Shown here one piece after another: positions 17,331-25,743 of a stretch of DNA of 46,197 nucleotides. Under the pieces are notes generated by a model, which did not search any database, was not told where the DNA came from, and saw nothing but the letters and a program-made list of their open reading frames with translations. How positions within the stretch are numbered: the stretch's first letter is position 1; each line of letters opens with the position of its first letter. The stretch comes from Pseudomonadota bacterium (GTDB lineage: Bacteria; Myxococcota_A; Bradymonadia; UBA4248). The DNA is taken from positions 1 to 46,197 of the forward strand of contig JAFUEE010000045.1 in assembly GCA_017464085.1 (NCBI GenBank). The letters run 5' to 3'. Both the position numbers and the translations under genes were made by a program.

Positions 17331-17691
17331 TGGTTCGGCTGGATGCGGCATCGCACCGCTCGTGCGATGCCGCGCTGTTCTGGGGGATAGGCGCGTAAGG
17401 ATGCGTTATAATCTGCCACTCGCTATTCATGGAAAAACAGCAGAAGGCAAGGAAATATCGCGTATTTCTGCATTTAAAACACGATCAGGCCTGTTTGCGG
17501 CATTCATCTCGAAAATTGAGATTCTCGGATACAGGCATTCGGAGCACTGTTTCCAGGTCTCGGAAAACAGCTGAAACAAACGGTGGCTTCGGAAGCGTTT
17601 TTCTGATGTTTACCCACTACCTCTCATTCGGATAATCATGTAAATATATCATGCTGTCACAGGCATTGTTTTCGAAAGACAGGTGTGATTC
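17331..17691. other. Intergenic region with a strong hairpin
   Basis: A perfect 12-bp stem (GCGGCATCGCAC, 17345-17356, with GTGCGATGCCGC, 17362-17373) and a 5-nt loop lies 15 nt after the aminotransferase stop. It has no T-run, so it may be a transcript-end stabiliser or a weak terminator. The remainder shows no convincing gene or promoter. Confidence 0.6.
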
Positions 17692-18390
17692 ATGATCGAC
17701 GATATTCTTGCGGATGCAGAACGCATCGCTTTGCAATCTTCTCCGGACGAGGCAGCCAGATTTTTAGCCAGCCATCGCAGGCAGGCGTGTGATGCGCTTC
17801 AAGATTCGCCCGCAAACATAGCGAATCTGCTCGCAATCACATCGGCTCAGATGCAGTTTCTGATCGATGCCGGCACATCAGACAAGGCTCTGGGCATTGC
17901 CGAATGGTTCCTGCACACCCTCCATCACCTTGAAGAAACAATTGATCAGGGGGATTTTATCAAGCTAAAGCGCGCGCTCCGTGAGGCTTTTTCACGATTT
18001 TTCAGGCGATATGCGCGTTGCCTTCGAGATGCCGGACGCATCGAGGAGATGCGCTTGGCCATGCGCACTGCCCTCGATCTCACGCAAATGCTTCCCATGG
18101 CCATCGTCGCCATGCTTCATCTGTATATGCCGTTGAAAACAAGAGATGTTCTGGAAAGCGAGCCGTCCTCCGAGTGGCTGCTCAAACGCTGTGCGGAAGC
18201 GCTTGCAGGTCTCGACTTTGCCGGCATGAACGCCTCTCCATTCAGACAGGCGCTCGACGAATTTCAGTTCGCGCTTCGGTCTGAGGAAAATCTCCCCGCC
18301 GCTCGTGATCAGCTTCGCATCCTCTGCTCCGAAAATCCGGAGGATATCACCCTTAAGACATTGGCAAACCTCCTGGATACACTCGCTTAA
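17692..18390 (+). CDS. Helical protein of unknown function, TPR-like
   Basis: A 232-residue soluble protein, almost entirely alpha-helical, with a pattern of paired amphipathic helices (for example SDKALGIAEWFLHTLHHLEE and RYARCLRDAGRIEEMRLAMR) and a closing LPAARDQLRILCSENPEDIT helix pair typical of TPR repeats. No catalytic motif is seen. It ends 14 nt before the NAD+ synthase gene and is probably cotranscribed with it. Shine-Dalgarno AGGTG is weak but well spaced. Function unknown. Confidence 0.75.
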   Translation: MIDDILADAERIALQSSPDEAARFLASHRRQACDALQDSPANIANLLAITSAQMQFLIDAGTSDKALGIAEWFLHTLHHLEETIDQGDFIKLKRALREAFSRFFRRYARCLRDAGRIEEMRLAMRTALDLTQMLPMAIVAMLHLYMPLKTRDVLESEPSSEWLLKRCAEALAGLDFAGMNASPFRQALDEFQFALRSEENLPAARDQLRILCSENPEDITLKTLANLLDTLA

Positions 18391-18404
18391 CATTCAAATA
18401 GACT

Positions 18405-20195
18405 ATGAAAATCGCAATCGCCTCTCTCAATCCCACGATCAATGACTGGTCCGGTCAGGTTTCGCTCATTCGCCGCATCATCGATTCTGCCAAATATGAA
18501 AAGACCGATCTGCTTGTGCTGCCGGAACTCGCGATCGGCACCCCGGACGCTGCTGATCTCTATCTCAGGCCGCAAACGGCGCAGTTCGCCGAACAATGTC
18601 TCTCCGAAATAGCCCCCATGACCCAGGGCATTACATTCGTCTGTGGCTCCCCGATCATGCACGAGAACAAGCTCTACAATGTTGCGGCTGTGTTTCATGA
18701 TGGCCTGCTCATCGCGCTTGTTCCCAAAAGATATTCGGAAGTGCACACCGATGAAGACCGCTATTTTGCACGGTGGGATCACAAAAGGCCTTTCGAGCAG
18801 CATTATGGCGCATCTTTCGGCGCATTTCACAGCGAGATACCCGGCATGCCCAAAATCGAAATCTGCTTGGGCGACATGGAGTGTTTCAGCCGCCTTGAAC
18901 CAGGCACGCTCTGCATCGAGCTCAACAGCCGCCCGTTTGCAGTCAATGCGTTTCGTGATGGCTTGTCCGCGCGGCGCGCGCTCTCCGAGTCTCGATCGCT
19001 TACGATCGTGCGCGCAAACCTCCTGGGCTGTCAGGACGGCACGCATATCTATGATGGCGGCGGCTATATCCTGGAAAATGGTCAGATCATTTCTCTCGCG
19101 CCCCGCTTCGCTTTCGAGGATTACATTCTGACGACTTCTGACAATCAGCCGCCCAAATGTTTCGATCCGACCCTCGCGCTCTTCACGTATGCCGGTTCCT
19201 GTCCTCGCTCTGAAGACGATTATGTCTTCGCCGAGATTGAGCTCGCGATCTGTCTTGCGCTCAACGATTATATGGCTCGCGCTCACATCTCCACGCTATG
19301 CCTCGCGCTCTCGGGAGGGCGCGATTCCGCGATGATTGCCGTCCTCATCGGCCGTCTCGTCGATCTCAAATATGCCGATGAAACGCCTGAACAGCGCCGT
19401 GCGCGCATGCGCGCGCTTCTCAAATGCGCCTATCTCCCCAGCCAGGCTTCCTCCTCATCCGGCACTCAAAATGCCGCCCTTGCGATCGCGGAACACTACG
19501 GATTTGATTGCCCGGTCATACCGATCGAAACGCTTGCCGCATCCGCTGTTTCGACCATCGAAGCCGCAATCGGCCGGCAGCTCACCTGGGAGACGGATGA
19601 CCTCGCACTTCAGAACATTCAGGCTCGCACGCGATCTGCCATCATCTGGACGCTTGCGAATGCTTCCAATGCGCTGCTACTCACTACGGGCAATCTCTCT
19701 GAAGCTGCTGTCGGCTATGCGACGATGGACGGCGATTCCAGCGGATGTCTCGACCCCATCGGCGATATCCCGAAAACGCTCGTGTCCGCTTGGCTCGAAT
19801 GGGCGCGCAATTTTCACAATATTCCCGCGCTCGATCTCGTCTTTGCTCAGCCGCCTTCCGCTGAGCTCCGGCCGCTTGAGGCAAATCAGCAGGACGAAAA
19901 AGACCTCATGCCCTACCCCGTACTCGATTCCTTCGTCGATTGGTTCATCGTTCGCAAGTATTCGCCTGCCAAAATCTTCGCGCTCACAAAAACGCATCTC
20001 GCGCAATTCTATACCAGCGAAGACGATATCCGCCGCGATATCCGGCGCTTCGTAACGCTCGTTTCACGCGCGCAGTGGAAACGCGTGCGCTTCGCAAACA
20101 GCTTTCAGGTCATCGATTACGATCTCTCCCCTGCATCGGGCTTGCGCTGGCCTTGCCTGATGAACGCTTTTTCAAAGGCGCTCGAAGAACTTTAA
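18405..20195 (+). CDS. nadE: Glutamine-dependent NAD+ synthase
   Basis: A 596-residue two-domain enzyme that makes NAD+ from deamido-NAD+, ATP and glutamine in the cytoplasm. Residues 1-~265 are a nitrilase-like glutaminase domain with Glu in LPELA, Lys in VPKRYSE and the likely nucleophile Cys in EICLGDME. Residues ~285-596 are the synthase domain with the ATP P-loop LSGGRDSAM (about residue 302), the YLPSQASSSS segment, TGNLSEAAVGYATMDGD and IGDIPKT. The Glu-Asp usually following the active-site Cys is replaced by Leu-Gly-Asp, otherwise the motifs are complete. Length is normal for the two-domain class. A TPR-like gene lies 14 nt upstream and REP-like palindromes follow. Confidence 0.93.
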   Translation: MKIAIASLNPTINDWSGQVSLIRRIIDSAKYEKTDLLVLPELAIGTPDAADLYLRPQTAQFAEQCLSEIAPMTQGITFVCGSPIMHENKLYNVAAVFHDGLLIALVPKRYSEVHTDEDRYFARWDHKRPFEQHYGASFGAFHSEIPGMPKIEICLGDMECFSRLEPGTLCIELNSRPFAVNAFRDGLSARRALSESRSLTIVRANLLGCQDGTHIYDGGGYILENGQIISLAPRFAFEDYILTTSDNQPPKCFDPTLALFTYAGSCPRSEDDYVFAEIELAICLALNDYMARAHISTLCLALSGGRDSAMIAVLIGRLVDLKYADETPEQRRARMRALLKCAYLPSQASSSSGTQNAALAIAEHYGFDCPVIPIETLAASAVSTIEAAIGRQLTWETDDLALQNIQARTRSAIIWTLANASNALLLTTGNLSEAAVGYATMDGDSSGCLDPIGDIPKTLVSAWLEWARNFHNIPALDLVFAQPPSAELRPLEANQQDEKDLMPYPVLDSFVDWFIVRKYSPAKIFALTKTHLAQFYTSEDDIRRDIRRFVTLVSRAQWKRVRFANSFQVIDYDLSPASGLRWPCLMNAFSKALEEL

Positions 20196-20209
20196 TCTGT
20201 TGGACTGCG

Positions 20210-20292
20210 CTATCGGCTCCGCCGATACGCTCTCGTCGCCGCGCTTCCTGCGGTACGCGCGGCTTTCGGCGCTATCGCCGGTCGGCGATACG
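20210..20292 (-). repeat. Two REP-like palindromes
   Basis: CTATCGGCTCCGCCGATACG (20210-20229) and CTATCGCCGGTCGGCGATAC (20272-20291), separated by a GC-rich spacer, lie between nadE and the Fur-family gene. Both are in the inverse family orientation. Confidence 0.78.
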
Positions 20293-20320
20293 CGCCGGCT
20301 GACTTGCTCTCTATCCACAA

Positions 20321-20755
20321 ATGCTTCCCATGGACAAAATTGCTGAAGACAGACTCAGAGCTGCTGGTCTCAGAGTCACAAAACATCGCATCTGCGTTTT
20401 GGCATGTCTGCTCGAAGAGGCAAGGCCGCTCTCACATCTCGATTTGATTGGACTGCTCCGCGAACAGAAACTCGACCGCGTCACGGTCTATCGAATCCTG
20501 GCGTTGCTCAAAGATTCCGGGCTGGTGCATCAGGTCCAGGGCACAGATGGCATCTGGCGCTTTTGCGCCCACGAGGATGTCGAAGGCAAATGCCCGGGCG
20601 GACATCCGCACCTGCTCTGCGAAGTCTGCGGACAGATGACTTGTCTTTCTGAACAGAAACTTCCTCATCTCGATGTGCCGCATGATTTCAAAGTCACGCA
20701 CAAGCAGATGCTCATACTCGGCATTTGCGCAAACTGTCAGAAATTGCAAAACTGA
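20321..20755 (+). CDS. Fur-family metalloregulator
   Basis: A 144-residue DNA-binding repressor. The N-terminal winged helix has the family recognition region (AAGLRVTKHRICVLACL and the DRVTVYRILALLKDSG helix). The metal/dimer domain carries GGHPHLLCEVCGQ and a C-terminal CANC pair, so both cysteine pairs of the structural zinc site are present. Ligand and targets (Fur, Zur, PerR or other) cannot be assigned; the short acidic C-terminus and CxxC pairs fit Zur or Fur. The start at 20321 is kept, but the ATG at 20330 is equally possible, since neither has a good ribosome site. Confidence 0.9.
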   Translation: MLPMDKIAEDRLRAAGLRVTKHRICVLACLLEEARPLSHLDLIGLLREQKLDRVTVYRILALLKDSGLVHQVQGTDGIWRFCAHEDVEGKCPGGHPHLLCEVCGQMTCLSEQKLPHLDVPHDFKVTHKQMLILGICANCQKLQN

Positions 20756-21328
20756 GCGCTCTCTGCGTGAGCTCTGGATAAGAGCCAAGCTGTCTGTCCG
20801 CATCGTGAAATTGATGCGGAAACTGTGACCCCTATCATTAATATATAGCGGAAGTTGAAGGTGTCATCCGTACTGGCTTTTGAGAAGCTCTGAACAATTC
20901 ATAATATTCTATCAGGATATCGCGCAACCCCGCTCCACTTGTCCCATTTGGGAATGGGGCTGGTGGTCAGGGGCCAATTTGACCTTCCTTAGGTTGGAGA
21001 TTAATCCTGTTTACTTTCTTAGAGATGTTTGCTATATTATAAAGATGTGTTTTCTAAATCTCTAGAAAACATAAGTGTGTGTCACGGACACCTCGGTGTT
21101 GTGTACCCACGAGGGACACATCCACAGACGCACACCTTGAGTGTGACACACGGACACCTGAGAGGCAGACGAAAAGACGATAACACGTTTCATTTTGTTC
21201 GCACACTCACACCTGTGGCGATGTGACGTGCAAACGCTCGATGAATACACGTCTAAACGTTCGCCGGGATAACGCAATCAGACGATTGCACCTCGCTCTG
21301 TTCACAGGTATGCACACTTGGATTCAAT
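20756..21328. other. Gene-free region with hairpins
   Basis: No supportable gene. Visible structure: hairpin CCGCATC/GATGCGG (20798-20819) just after the Fur-family gene and a perfect 8-bp stem GTTTTCTA/TAGAAAAC (21049-21070). A stretch from about 21075 to 21215 repeats ACACA/GTGTG-rich words, including CACGGACACCT and CACACGGACACCT. Base composition changes here, marking the left side of the accessory island. No integrase, tRNA or attachment site was recognised. Confidence 0.55.
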
Positions 21329-21930
21329 AAAAAACTAAACGTGAATCTGGATTCACGATTAAAATGAGATTCCAAACGAATACCCCCAACGGAAGCATTC
21401 ATGCACCCATCAAACCTTTACCCAACAACACATTTATACGCCAGAATACCATAAAAACTAAATGTGAATCTGGATTCACGATTAAAATGAGATTCCACTT
21501 AAAATGAGATTCCAAACGAATATATCACACCACCACGGAAGCTTTCATGTCCTCATCAAGCCTTTACCCAACAACACATTTACACGACAGAATACCATAA
21601 AAACTAAACGTGAATCTGGATTCACGATTAAAATGAGATTCCACTTAAAATGAGATTCCAAACGAATACCCCCAACGGAAGCATTCATGCACCCATCAAA
21701 CCATTATCCTGCAACACATTTACACGACAAAATATCACAAAAACTAAATTTGAATCTGGATTCATGATTAAAATGAGATTCCACACAAACAGCATACACA
21801 CTTCAACGGAAGCTTTCATGTACGGACACACGCTATCACCAAATCCATCTGCACCCACATGGGTTCCTTACAAACTCTATGAAAATGAGATTCTGAACAT
21901 CGCCAAAATGAGATTCCACTCTCCCCTGCT
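21329..21930. repeat. Diverged 123-146-bp tandem repeat with 16-bp palindromes
   Basis: Four copies start with AAAACTAAAC/T at 21331, 21454, 21600 and 21740. The first three carry the perfect palindrome GTGAATCTGGATTCAC; the fourth has the variant TTGAATCTGGATTCAT. Each is followed by one or two AAAATGAGATTCCA boxes, a CGGAAGC(A/T)TTCATG segment and CCCAACAACACATTTA-like sequence. Further AAAATGAGATTC boxes occur alone near 21881-21916. Unit length varies, so the array is old or indel-prone. Frames through it do not conserve a peptide. Possible roles are a multi-operator region, a set of small structured RNAs, or a plasticity-region satellite; none is shown. Confidence 0.75.
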
Positions 21931-22267
21931 CGGCTTTCAAACGTCGGTGATGCCCCAAAACAACGCTTCCCAATGCTTTTCTTTCTGGAGGGGGTGTGGG
22001 GGAACCTCATTCTTTTGGCACAAAATAAAGAGGTTACCCCACGAAGCGCTTCACGACGAAGCGCTTTCCTGCGAAGCATTTCATGTGAAACGGAGCAAAT
22101 CGGTTTGCTCCATGACAATTTTTTGTGGCACACATCTGAATGCTTTTCTGGATGATTTGCTTGAATTTACACATGATAAATATCACCCTCCATAGGGAAC
22201 AAATATTTGTTATGTTGTTCTAAAATTGTTCCGCTTGCACAATTTCGCTCGTTCGGTAAACCTACAA
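21931..22267. promoter_or_regulatory. Leader region of the island with hairpins and a palindromic operator-like site
   Basis: Contains three GAAGCGCTT/GAAGCATTT-type direct repeats near 22041-22082. A terminator-like hairpin, GGAGCAAA/TTTGCTCC (22092-22111), is followed by T6 (22119-22124). The perfect 12-bp palindrome ACAAATATTTGT lies at 22199-22210. It sits inside a wider inverted repeat, GGAACAA (22196-22202) with TTGTTCC (22226-22232). The last looks like an operator in front of the first island gene; its ligand is unknown. Confidence 0.5.
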
Positions 22268-23062
22268 ATGCGTATGATGCGCATCTTTATTGGTATTCGC
22301 AGCAACCTCATGACGGACCATAGCTTACATCAAGACATATTGCTCAAAGACCCACTCGCAAAGATCGGGGATTACTACGAGGCGCTGGCTCAAATCGCTC
22401 GCACAAGGTCTTTTGGGGCGTTGCCAAATGTCGAGAAACTCTATCTCCTGATGACTGTTGTCAGACTGCCGACTGAATTCGCTGTGCTCATGGAAATCGC
22501 AAGGCTCAATGGCATTACGTATGGGGAGCTTTGTCAGCTTTTGACGAGTTTTCCAAACTACTTTTATGAGCTGCGCGAGGACATCTGGGTGACATTGGCT
22601 TATGCTGAATGCAACGGTTATGTGCTGCATGACGATAGGCCGCATGCTTCTGTCTGCTCTCAATGTGACAGCCCGGACAATCCCAAGGACATCTTGAAGA
22701 ACAAAGAGGAACATCCTGTAAAGAATGGCATCATCTGCATGTCACAGAATGAGATCAGATGCTCTGTACAGGCATTTTGTCAGTCTTCTGTATTCAGGAT
22801 GCAGCATGAGAACAACTATCTGATCTTGCAGGCGTTTATGGCAGGTTTGCCGCGTCCGATCCGCGCTTCAGATCTCAACAATGTCGTTTACAACATCTTT
22901 GGGTTTTCTATTGCAAGATCGACGCTCCGCAAGCACCTGTGCAAACATCCAGACCTCTACTGCACGCCGACACATGGCGTCTGGTGCTCGGAAAAACTTG
23001 CTCGCGAAACGCCATATTCCGATTGCAGGGAAAATTTGCCAACACATTCCTGTTCCTCTTGA
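22268..23062 (+). CDS. Hypothetical protein with possible winged-helix C-terminus
   Basis: About 264 residues. No family recognised. The N-terminal half is helical (LKDPLAKIGDYYEALAQIAR, VEKLYLLMTVVRLPTEFAVL). The region after about residue 205 (IRASDLNNVVYNIFGFSIAR then STLRKHLCKHPDLY) has a helix-turn-helix feel, followed by a short strand with Trp, so DNA binding is a guess. Several cysteines (CSQCDSPDN and others) could bind metal. The frame is open from a TTG at 22226; ATG at 22268 is chosen, and ATG at 22310 is an alternative. None has a clear ribosome site. First gene of the island, next to an operator-like palindrome, so an autoregulator role is possible. Confidence 0.65.
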   Translation: MRMMRIFIGIRSNLMTDHSLHQDILLKDPLAKIGDYYEALAQIARTRSFGALPNVEKLYLLMTVVRLPTEFAVLMEIARLNGITYGELCQLLTSFPNYFYELREDIWVTLAYAECNGYVLHDDRPHASVCSQCDSPDNPKDILKNKEEHPVKNGIICMSQNEIRCSVQAFCQSSVFRMQHENNYLILQAFMAGLPRPIRASDLNNVVYNIFGFSIARSTLRKHLCKHPDLYCTPTHGVWCSEKLARETPYSDCRENLPTHSCSS

Positions 23063-23122
23063 TGGCACTGGAAATGAAAGTCAACACCTTTGAAGCAGAA
23101 TAACCTATTCTAGGAGTCAGAT

Positions 23123-23674
23123 ATGAACACTCTGGAACGTACGCTCGCACGAGGGGATCAAGATATCCTCAAGCGTTCTGCACTCACGTGCGGACGCTCG
23201 GATGATGCAGCGCGCATCGCGGATTACACGCGCATGGCAATCCGTGCCTTCCGAGAAGATGTCCTCAAAAGCATTCAGGACGAGAAAAAATTCGGAAGTG
23301 CTGCGCATCGCAAAAATGTAGACCAGAACACGCTTAAAATTGAGAGGATCAAAAAAGAACATCACGTCACCAGTCAGGAATTGCTTCGCCTTGCTGATGA
23401 AGCGCTCAAGGACTATAGCCAAAATTATCCAACAGAAGGCAGATACACATACGTCAGCCAAAATACTGCATCCGAGCGCTCCAAGCTCGACCTGTTACTC
23501 GTCATCTGCCTCATTCTTCTCTTGCTCCTTTCACTGCTCTGCGCGATCAGATATATCGAAGCGACGCATATCAATAATCGCCGGCAGATTTTGAAAGACA
23601 AATATCAATTCTCCGAGATCATCATTCCGCAAAATGAACGCAACGTCCTGGACGATGCGCTCAGACGAAAGTGA
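23123..23674 (+). CDS. Single-pass membrane protein of unknown function
   Basis: 183 residues. A charged, helical N-terminal part (1-~118) contains KIERIKKEHHVTSQELLRLA. One transmembrane segment follows (about 121-141, LLLVICLILLLLLSLL) and then a basic stretch and a short C-terminal tail. By the positive-inside rule orientation is ambiguous, because both sides carry lysines and arginines. An excellent Shine-Dalgarno AGGAG lies 6 nt before the ATG. It lies between the putative DNA-binding protein and a coiled-coil lipoprotein, so it is likely part of the membrane module of the signalling island. No homologous family is recognised. Confidence 0.75.
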   Translation: MNTLERTLARGDQDILKRSALTCGRSDDAARIADYTRMAIRAFREDVLKSIQDEKKFGSAAHRKNVDQNTLKIERIKKEHHVTSQELLRLADEALKDYSQNYPTEGRYTYVSQNTASERSKLDLLLVICLILLLLLSLLCAIRYIEATHINNRRQILKDKYQFSEIIIPQNERNVLDDALRRK

Positions 23675-23702
23675 GATGTTGAGCTTCTAAGGCTGGCTTA
23701 AA

Positions 23703-24380
23703 ATGCACTTACGCGAATGCACGCTCCTACTATTTTTGTTTACGCTGTCGGTATTACTCCCCGGGTGTGCCGACTTTTTCCAGATGCTTCAGGTCAAATT
23801 CACGCATGAAGTGCCCTCAGATCTGCAGACTTGCCAGGCTCGGGAATTGGAAGAATTCACGATGAACAAAAAACTTGAAGCACGCTTAGAGAAGTGCACG
23901 GAAAAAAACAAAAAGCTTCACGAGGATGTGCAGAAACACCAAGCCATCCGTGACAGAGAGAAATTCGAATGCAATGCGAAAATCTCCAAAATAGGCAAGG
24001 ATAAAACTGAGCTTCAGCAGGAAGTCAAACGCCTGAATCTTCTGCTCGGTCAGCCTTCCAAATCTGGGGCTTCTGGTGTGTCTGCAAAAGTTTTTCTTGA
24101 CGACACATTGCCGCACATCCCCTCTCAATCTGAGGATTCGGAGAGCTTTTTTGACAACCAAACAGCCTATGCATTCTCCAAATTAGAACATGTCAAGCAA
24201 AAGGCTGTGCAGTTCAAAAAGGAAAATGAAAAGCTCAAAACTGAAGCTGACAAGCTCAAAAGGGAAAATGAAAAACTCAAAGCAAAGATAAGACAAGCGG
24301 AAAACGATCAAAAAGAACTTCAAAATAAAATTGACCTTCTGATGAAGGAAATCAAACGTCTCAACGCACTTGGCCAGTAA
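23703..24380 (+). CDS. Coiled-coil lipoprotein
   Basis: 225 residues. The signal peptide ends in lipobox VLLPGC (Cys at residue 22). Two coiled-coil blocks follow (about 50-115 and 165-222, with KKENEKLKTEADKLKREN heptads), separated by a Ser/Gly-rich linker around PSKSGASGVSA. It should be anchored in a membrane facing the periplasm. It lies directly before the kinase gene (24 nt to the kinase ATG) and resembles, in coil composition, the other coiled-coil proteins of the island, suggesting zipper-type contacts with them. No enzymatic motif. Function unknown. Confidence 0.8.
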   Translation: MHLRECTLLLFLFTLSVLLPGCADFFQMLQVKFTHEVPSDLQTCQARELEEFTMNKKLEARLEKCTEKNKKLHEDVQKHQAIRDREKFECNAKISKIGKDKTELQQEVKRLNLLLGQPSKSGASGVSAKVFLDDTLPHIPSQSEDSESFFDNQTAYAFSKLEHVKQKAVQFKKENEKLKTEADKLKRENEKLKAKIRQAENDQKELQNKIDLLMKEIKRLNALGQ

Positions 24381-24404
24381 AGCCCTAACATGAAAGGAAA
24401 AAAT

Positions 24405-25703
24405 ATGTCACACGAACTGAATATCGGCACTCAAATACCTCTCGAAAACGGAAACACCGCGACCATTATGGAAAAACTCGGCGAAGGCGGACAGGGAACC
24501 GTCTATCGCGTTTCAATTGACGGAAAAGACTATGCCCTCAAATGGTATTTTCCTGAAAGAATATCAAAGCCGAAAGACTTTTATGAGAATCTCAAAAACA
24601 ATATCGAAAAAGGCTCCCCAAATGACGCCTTCTTGTGGCCAAAATTCCTCACAACCAATAACAACGGCAGATTCGGATATATCATGGATCTGCGCCCCAA
24701 AAACTATCGTGATTTTTCGGAAATCCTGCTCAATAAGGTCAATTTTAACGCGCTTTCGACTGTCGTTATGGCGGCGATCAATATTGTCAACGGTTTCCGC
24801 GATCTTCACCGCAATGGCTATTCCTATCAGGATCTCAACGACGGCAACTTTTTTATCGATACAGATACTGGCAGCGTCCTGATTTGCGACAATGACAATG
24901 TCGCCCCTTATGGAACGAGTCTTGGCATTGCTGGTAAAGCAAGATATATGGCACCGGAAGTCGTCCGTAGCAAAATGCGGCCAGACAATATCACCGATCG
25001 CTTTTCGCTTGCAGTCGTTCTCTTTTTGCTCTTCTTCAGAAACCATCCGCTCGAAGGGCAACGGCTTGTTCAGTGTCCATGTCTCACCGAAGAGCTAGAA
25101 CTCAAATTTTATGGGAAAGACCCTGTCTTTATCTGTGATCCTGAACGTGACAATAATAGGCCTGTGCCAGACGTTCATGACAACGTGATTCGACTCTGGC
25201 CCCTCTTCCCCGCTTTCTTCAGGGAAATCTTTCAAAAAGTCTTCTCAAAAGACTGTCTCCATAGAGACCGAAATCGTCCTACGGATAACGAATGGCAGAT
25301 TGCACTCACCAATCTGCGCAGCTGCATCGCCACTTGTCCAAATTGCGGTCAGGAGACTTTTATGGACGAAAGCCTCGGAAGATGCATCAATTGTAATATT
25401 TCAATCCCCAAACAGAGAATACTCGTTTGCAAAGACGATAAATACAAAGTTGTCCTCTTCCCCGGCAACAAGCTCTATCGCTGCCACACGGATTCAACAT
25501 CCGATGACTATCAGGAAATCACCGGGGAAATCATCCGAAATCCCAAAAATCCGCAGCTATGGGGCATCAAAAACCTCACCCAGGATTGCTGGAACACCGA
25601 AGGGGCTGAGAGCAAAATGATTCCGCCTGGCGGCGTCCTCATCATCACGCGCACTTCACGCATCACGTTTTCTGCTTCGTGCAGCGCTGATATTATTTTC
25701 TAA
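24405..25703 (+). CDS. Ser/Thr protein kinase with C-terminal zinc ribbon (TerY-P type)
   Basis: 432 residues, cytoplasmic. The Gly-rich loop is GEGGQGTVY (26-34) and the ATP-anchoring Lys is in YALKW (K46). The catalytic loop reads SYQDLNDGNFF, keeping the Asp and Asn but lacking the usual HR and Lys. The DFG position reads CDNDN, and the activation-segment end is YMAPEV. A CPNCG...CINC zinc ribbon (about 312-338) and a beta-rich tail follow. The kinase + vWA + PP2C set matches the TerY-P triad described for tellurium-resistance-linked stress systems. The start at 24405 is preferred because AAAGGA lies 6 nt before it, whereas the ATG at 24390 has no ribosome site. Active kinase is likely but atypical. 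Confidence 0.88.
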   Translation: MSHELNIGTQIPLENGNTATIMEKLGEGGQGTVYRVSIDGKDYALKWYFPERISKPKDFYENLKNNIEKGSPNDAFLWPKFLTTNNNGRFGYIMDLRPKNYRDFSEILLNKVNFNALSTVVMAAINIVNGFRDLHRNGYSYQDLNDGNFFIDTDTGSVLICDNDNVAPYGTSLGIAGKARYMAPEVVRSKMRPDNITDRFSLAVVLFLLFFRNHPLEGQRLVQCPCLTEELELKFYGKDPVFICDPERDNNRPVPDVHDNVIRLWPLFPAFFREIFQKVFSKDCLHRDRNRPTDNEWQIALTNLRSCIATCPNCGQETFMDESLGRCINCNISIPKQRILVCKDDKYKVVLFPGNKLYRCHTDSTSDDYQEITGEIIRNPKNPQLWGIKNLTQDCWNTEGAESKMIPPGGVLIITRTSRITFSASCSADIIF

Positions 25704-25743
25704 TCATCAAATTTTCTAACCATCAAAAAAAAGGAGTCTCATC

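Noticed and set aside
17429..17635. 68-codon frame in the gap before the TPR-like gene
   Set aside because: No ribosome site or domain; basic, low-information sequence.
21329..21930. Second possible CRISPR or origin iteron array
   Set aside because: Sequence between the palindromes is itself repeated, the unit length is variable, and no cas, rep or DnaA-box cluster was recognised.
21650..22195. 181-codon open frame across the repeat array and leader
   Set aside because: It runs through repeat units and a terminator-like hairpin, has no ribosome site, and its composition is unlike the real genes.
20756..22267. A tRNA-linked integration site or integrase for the island
   Set aside because: No cloverleaf, T-arm consensus, integrase or direct att repeats could be seen at either edge.
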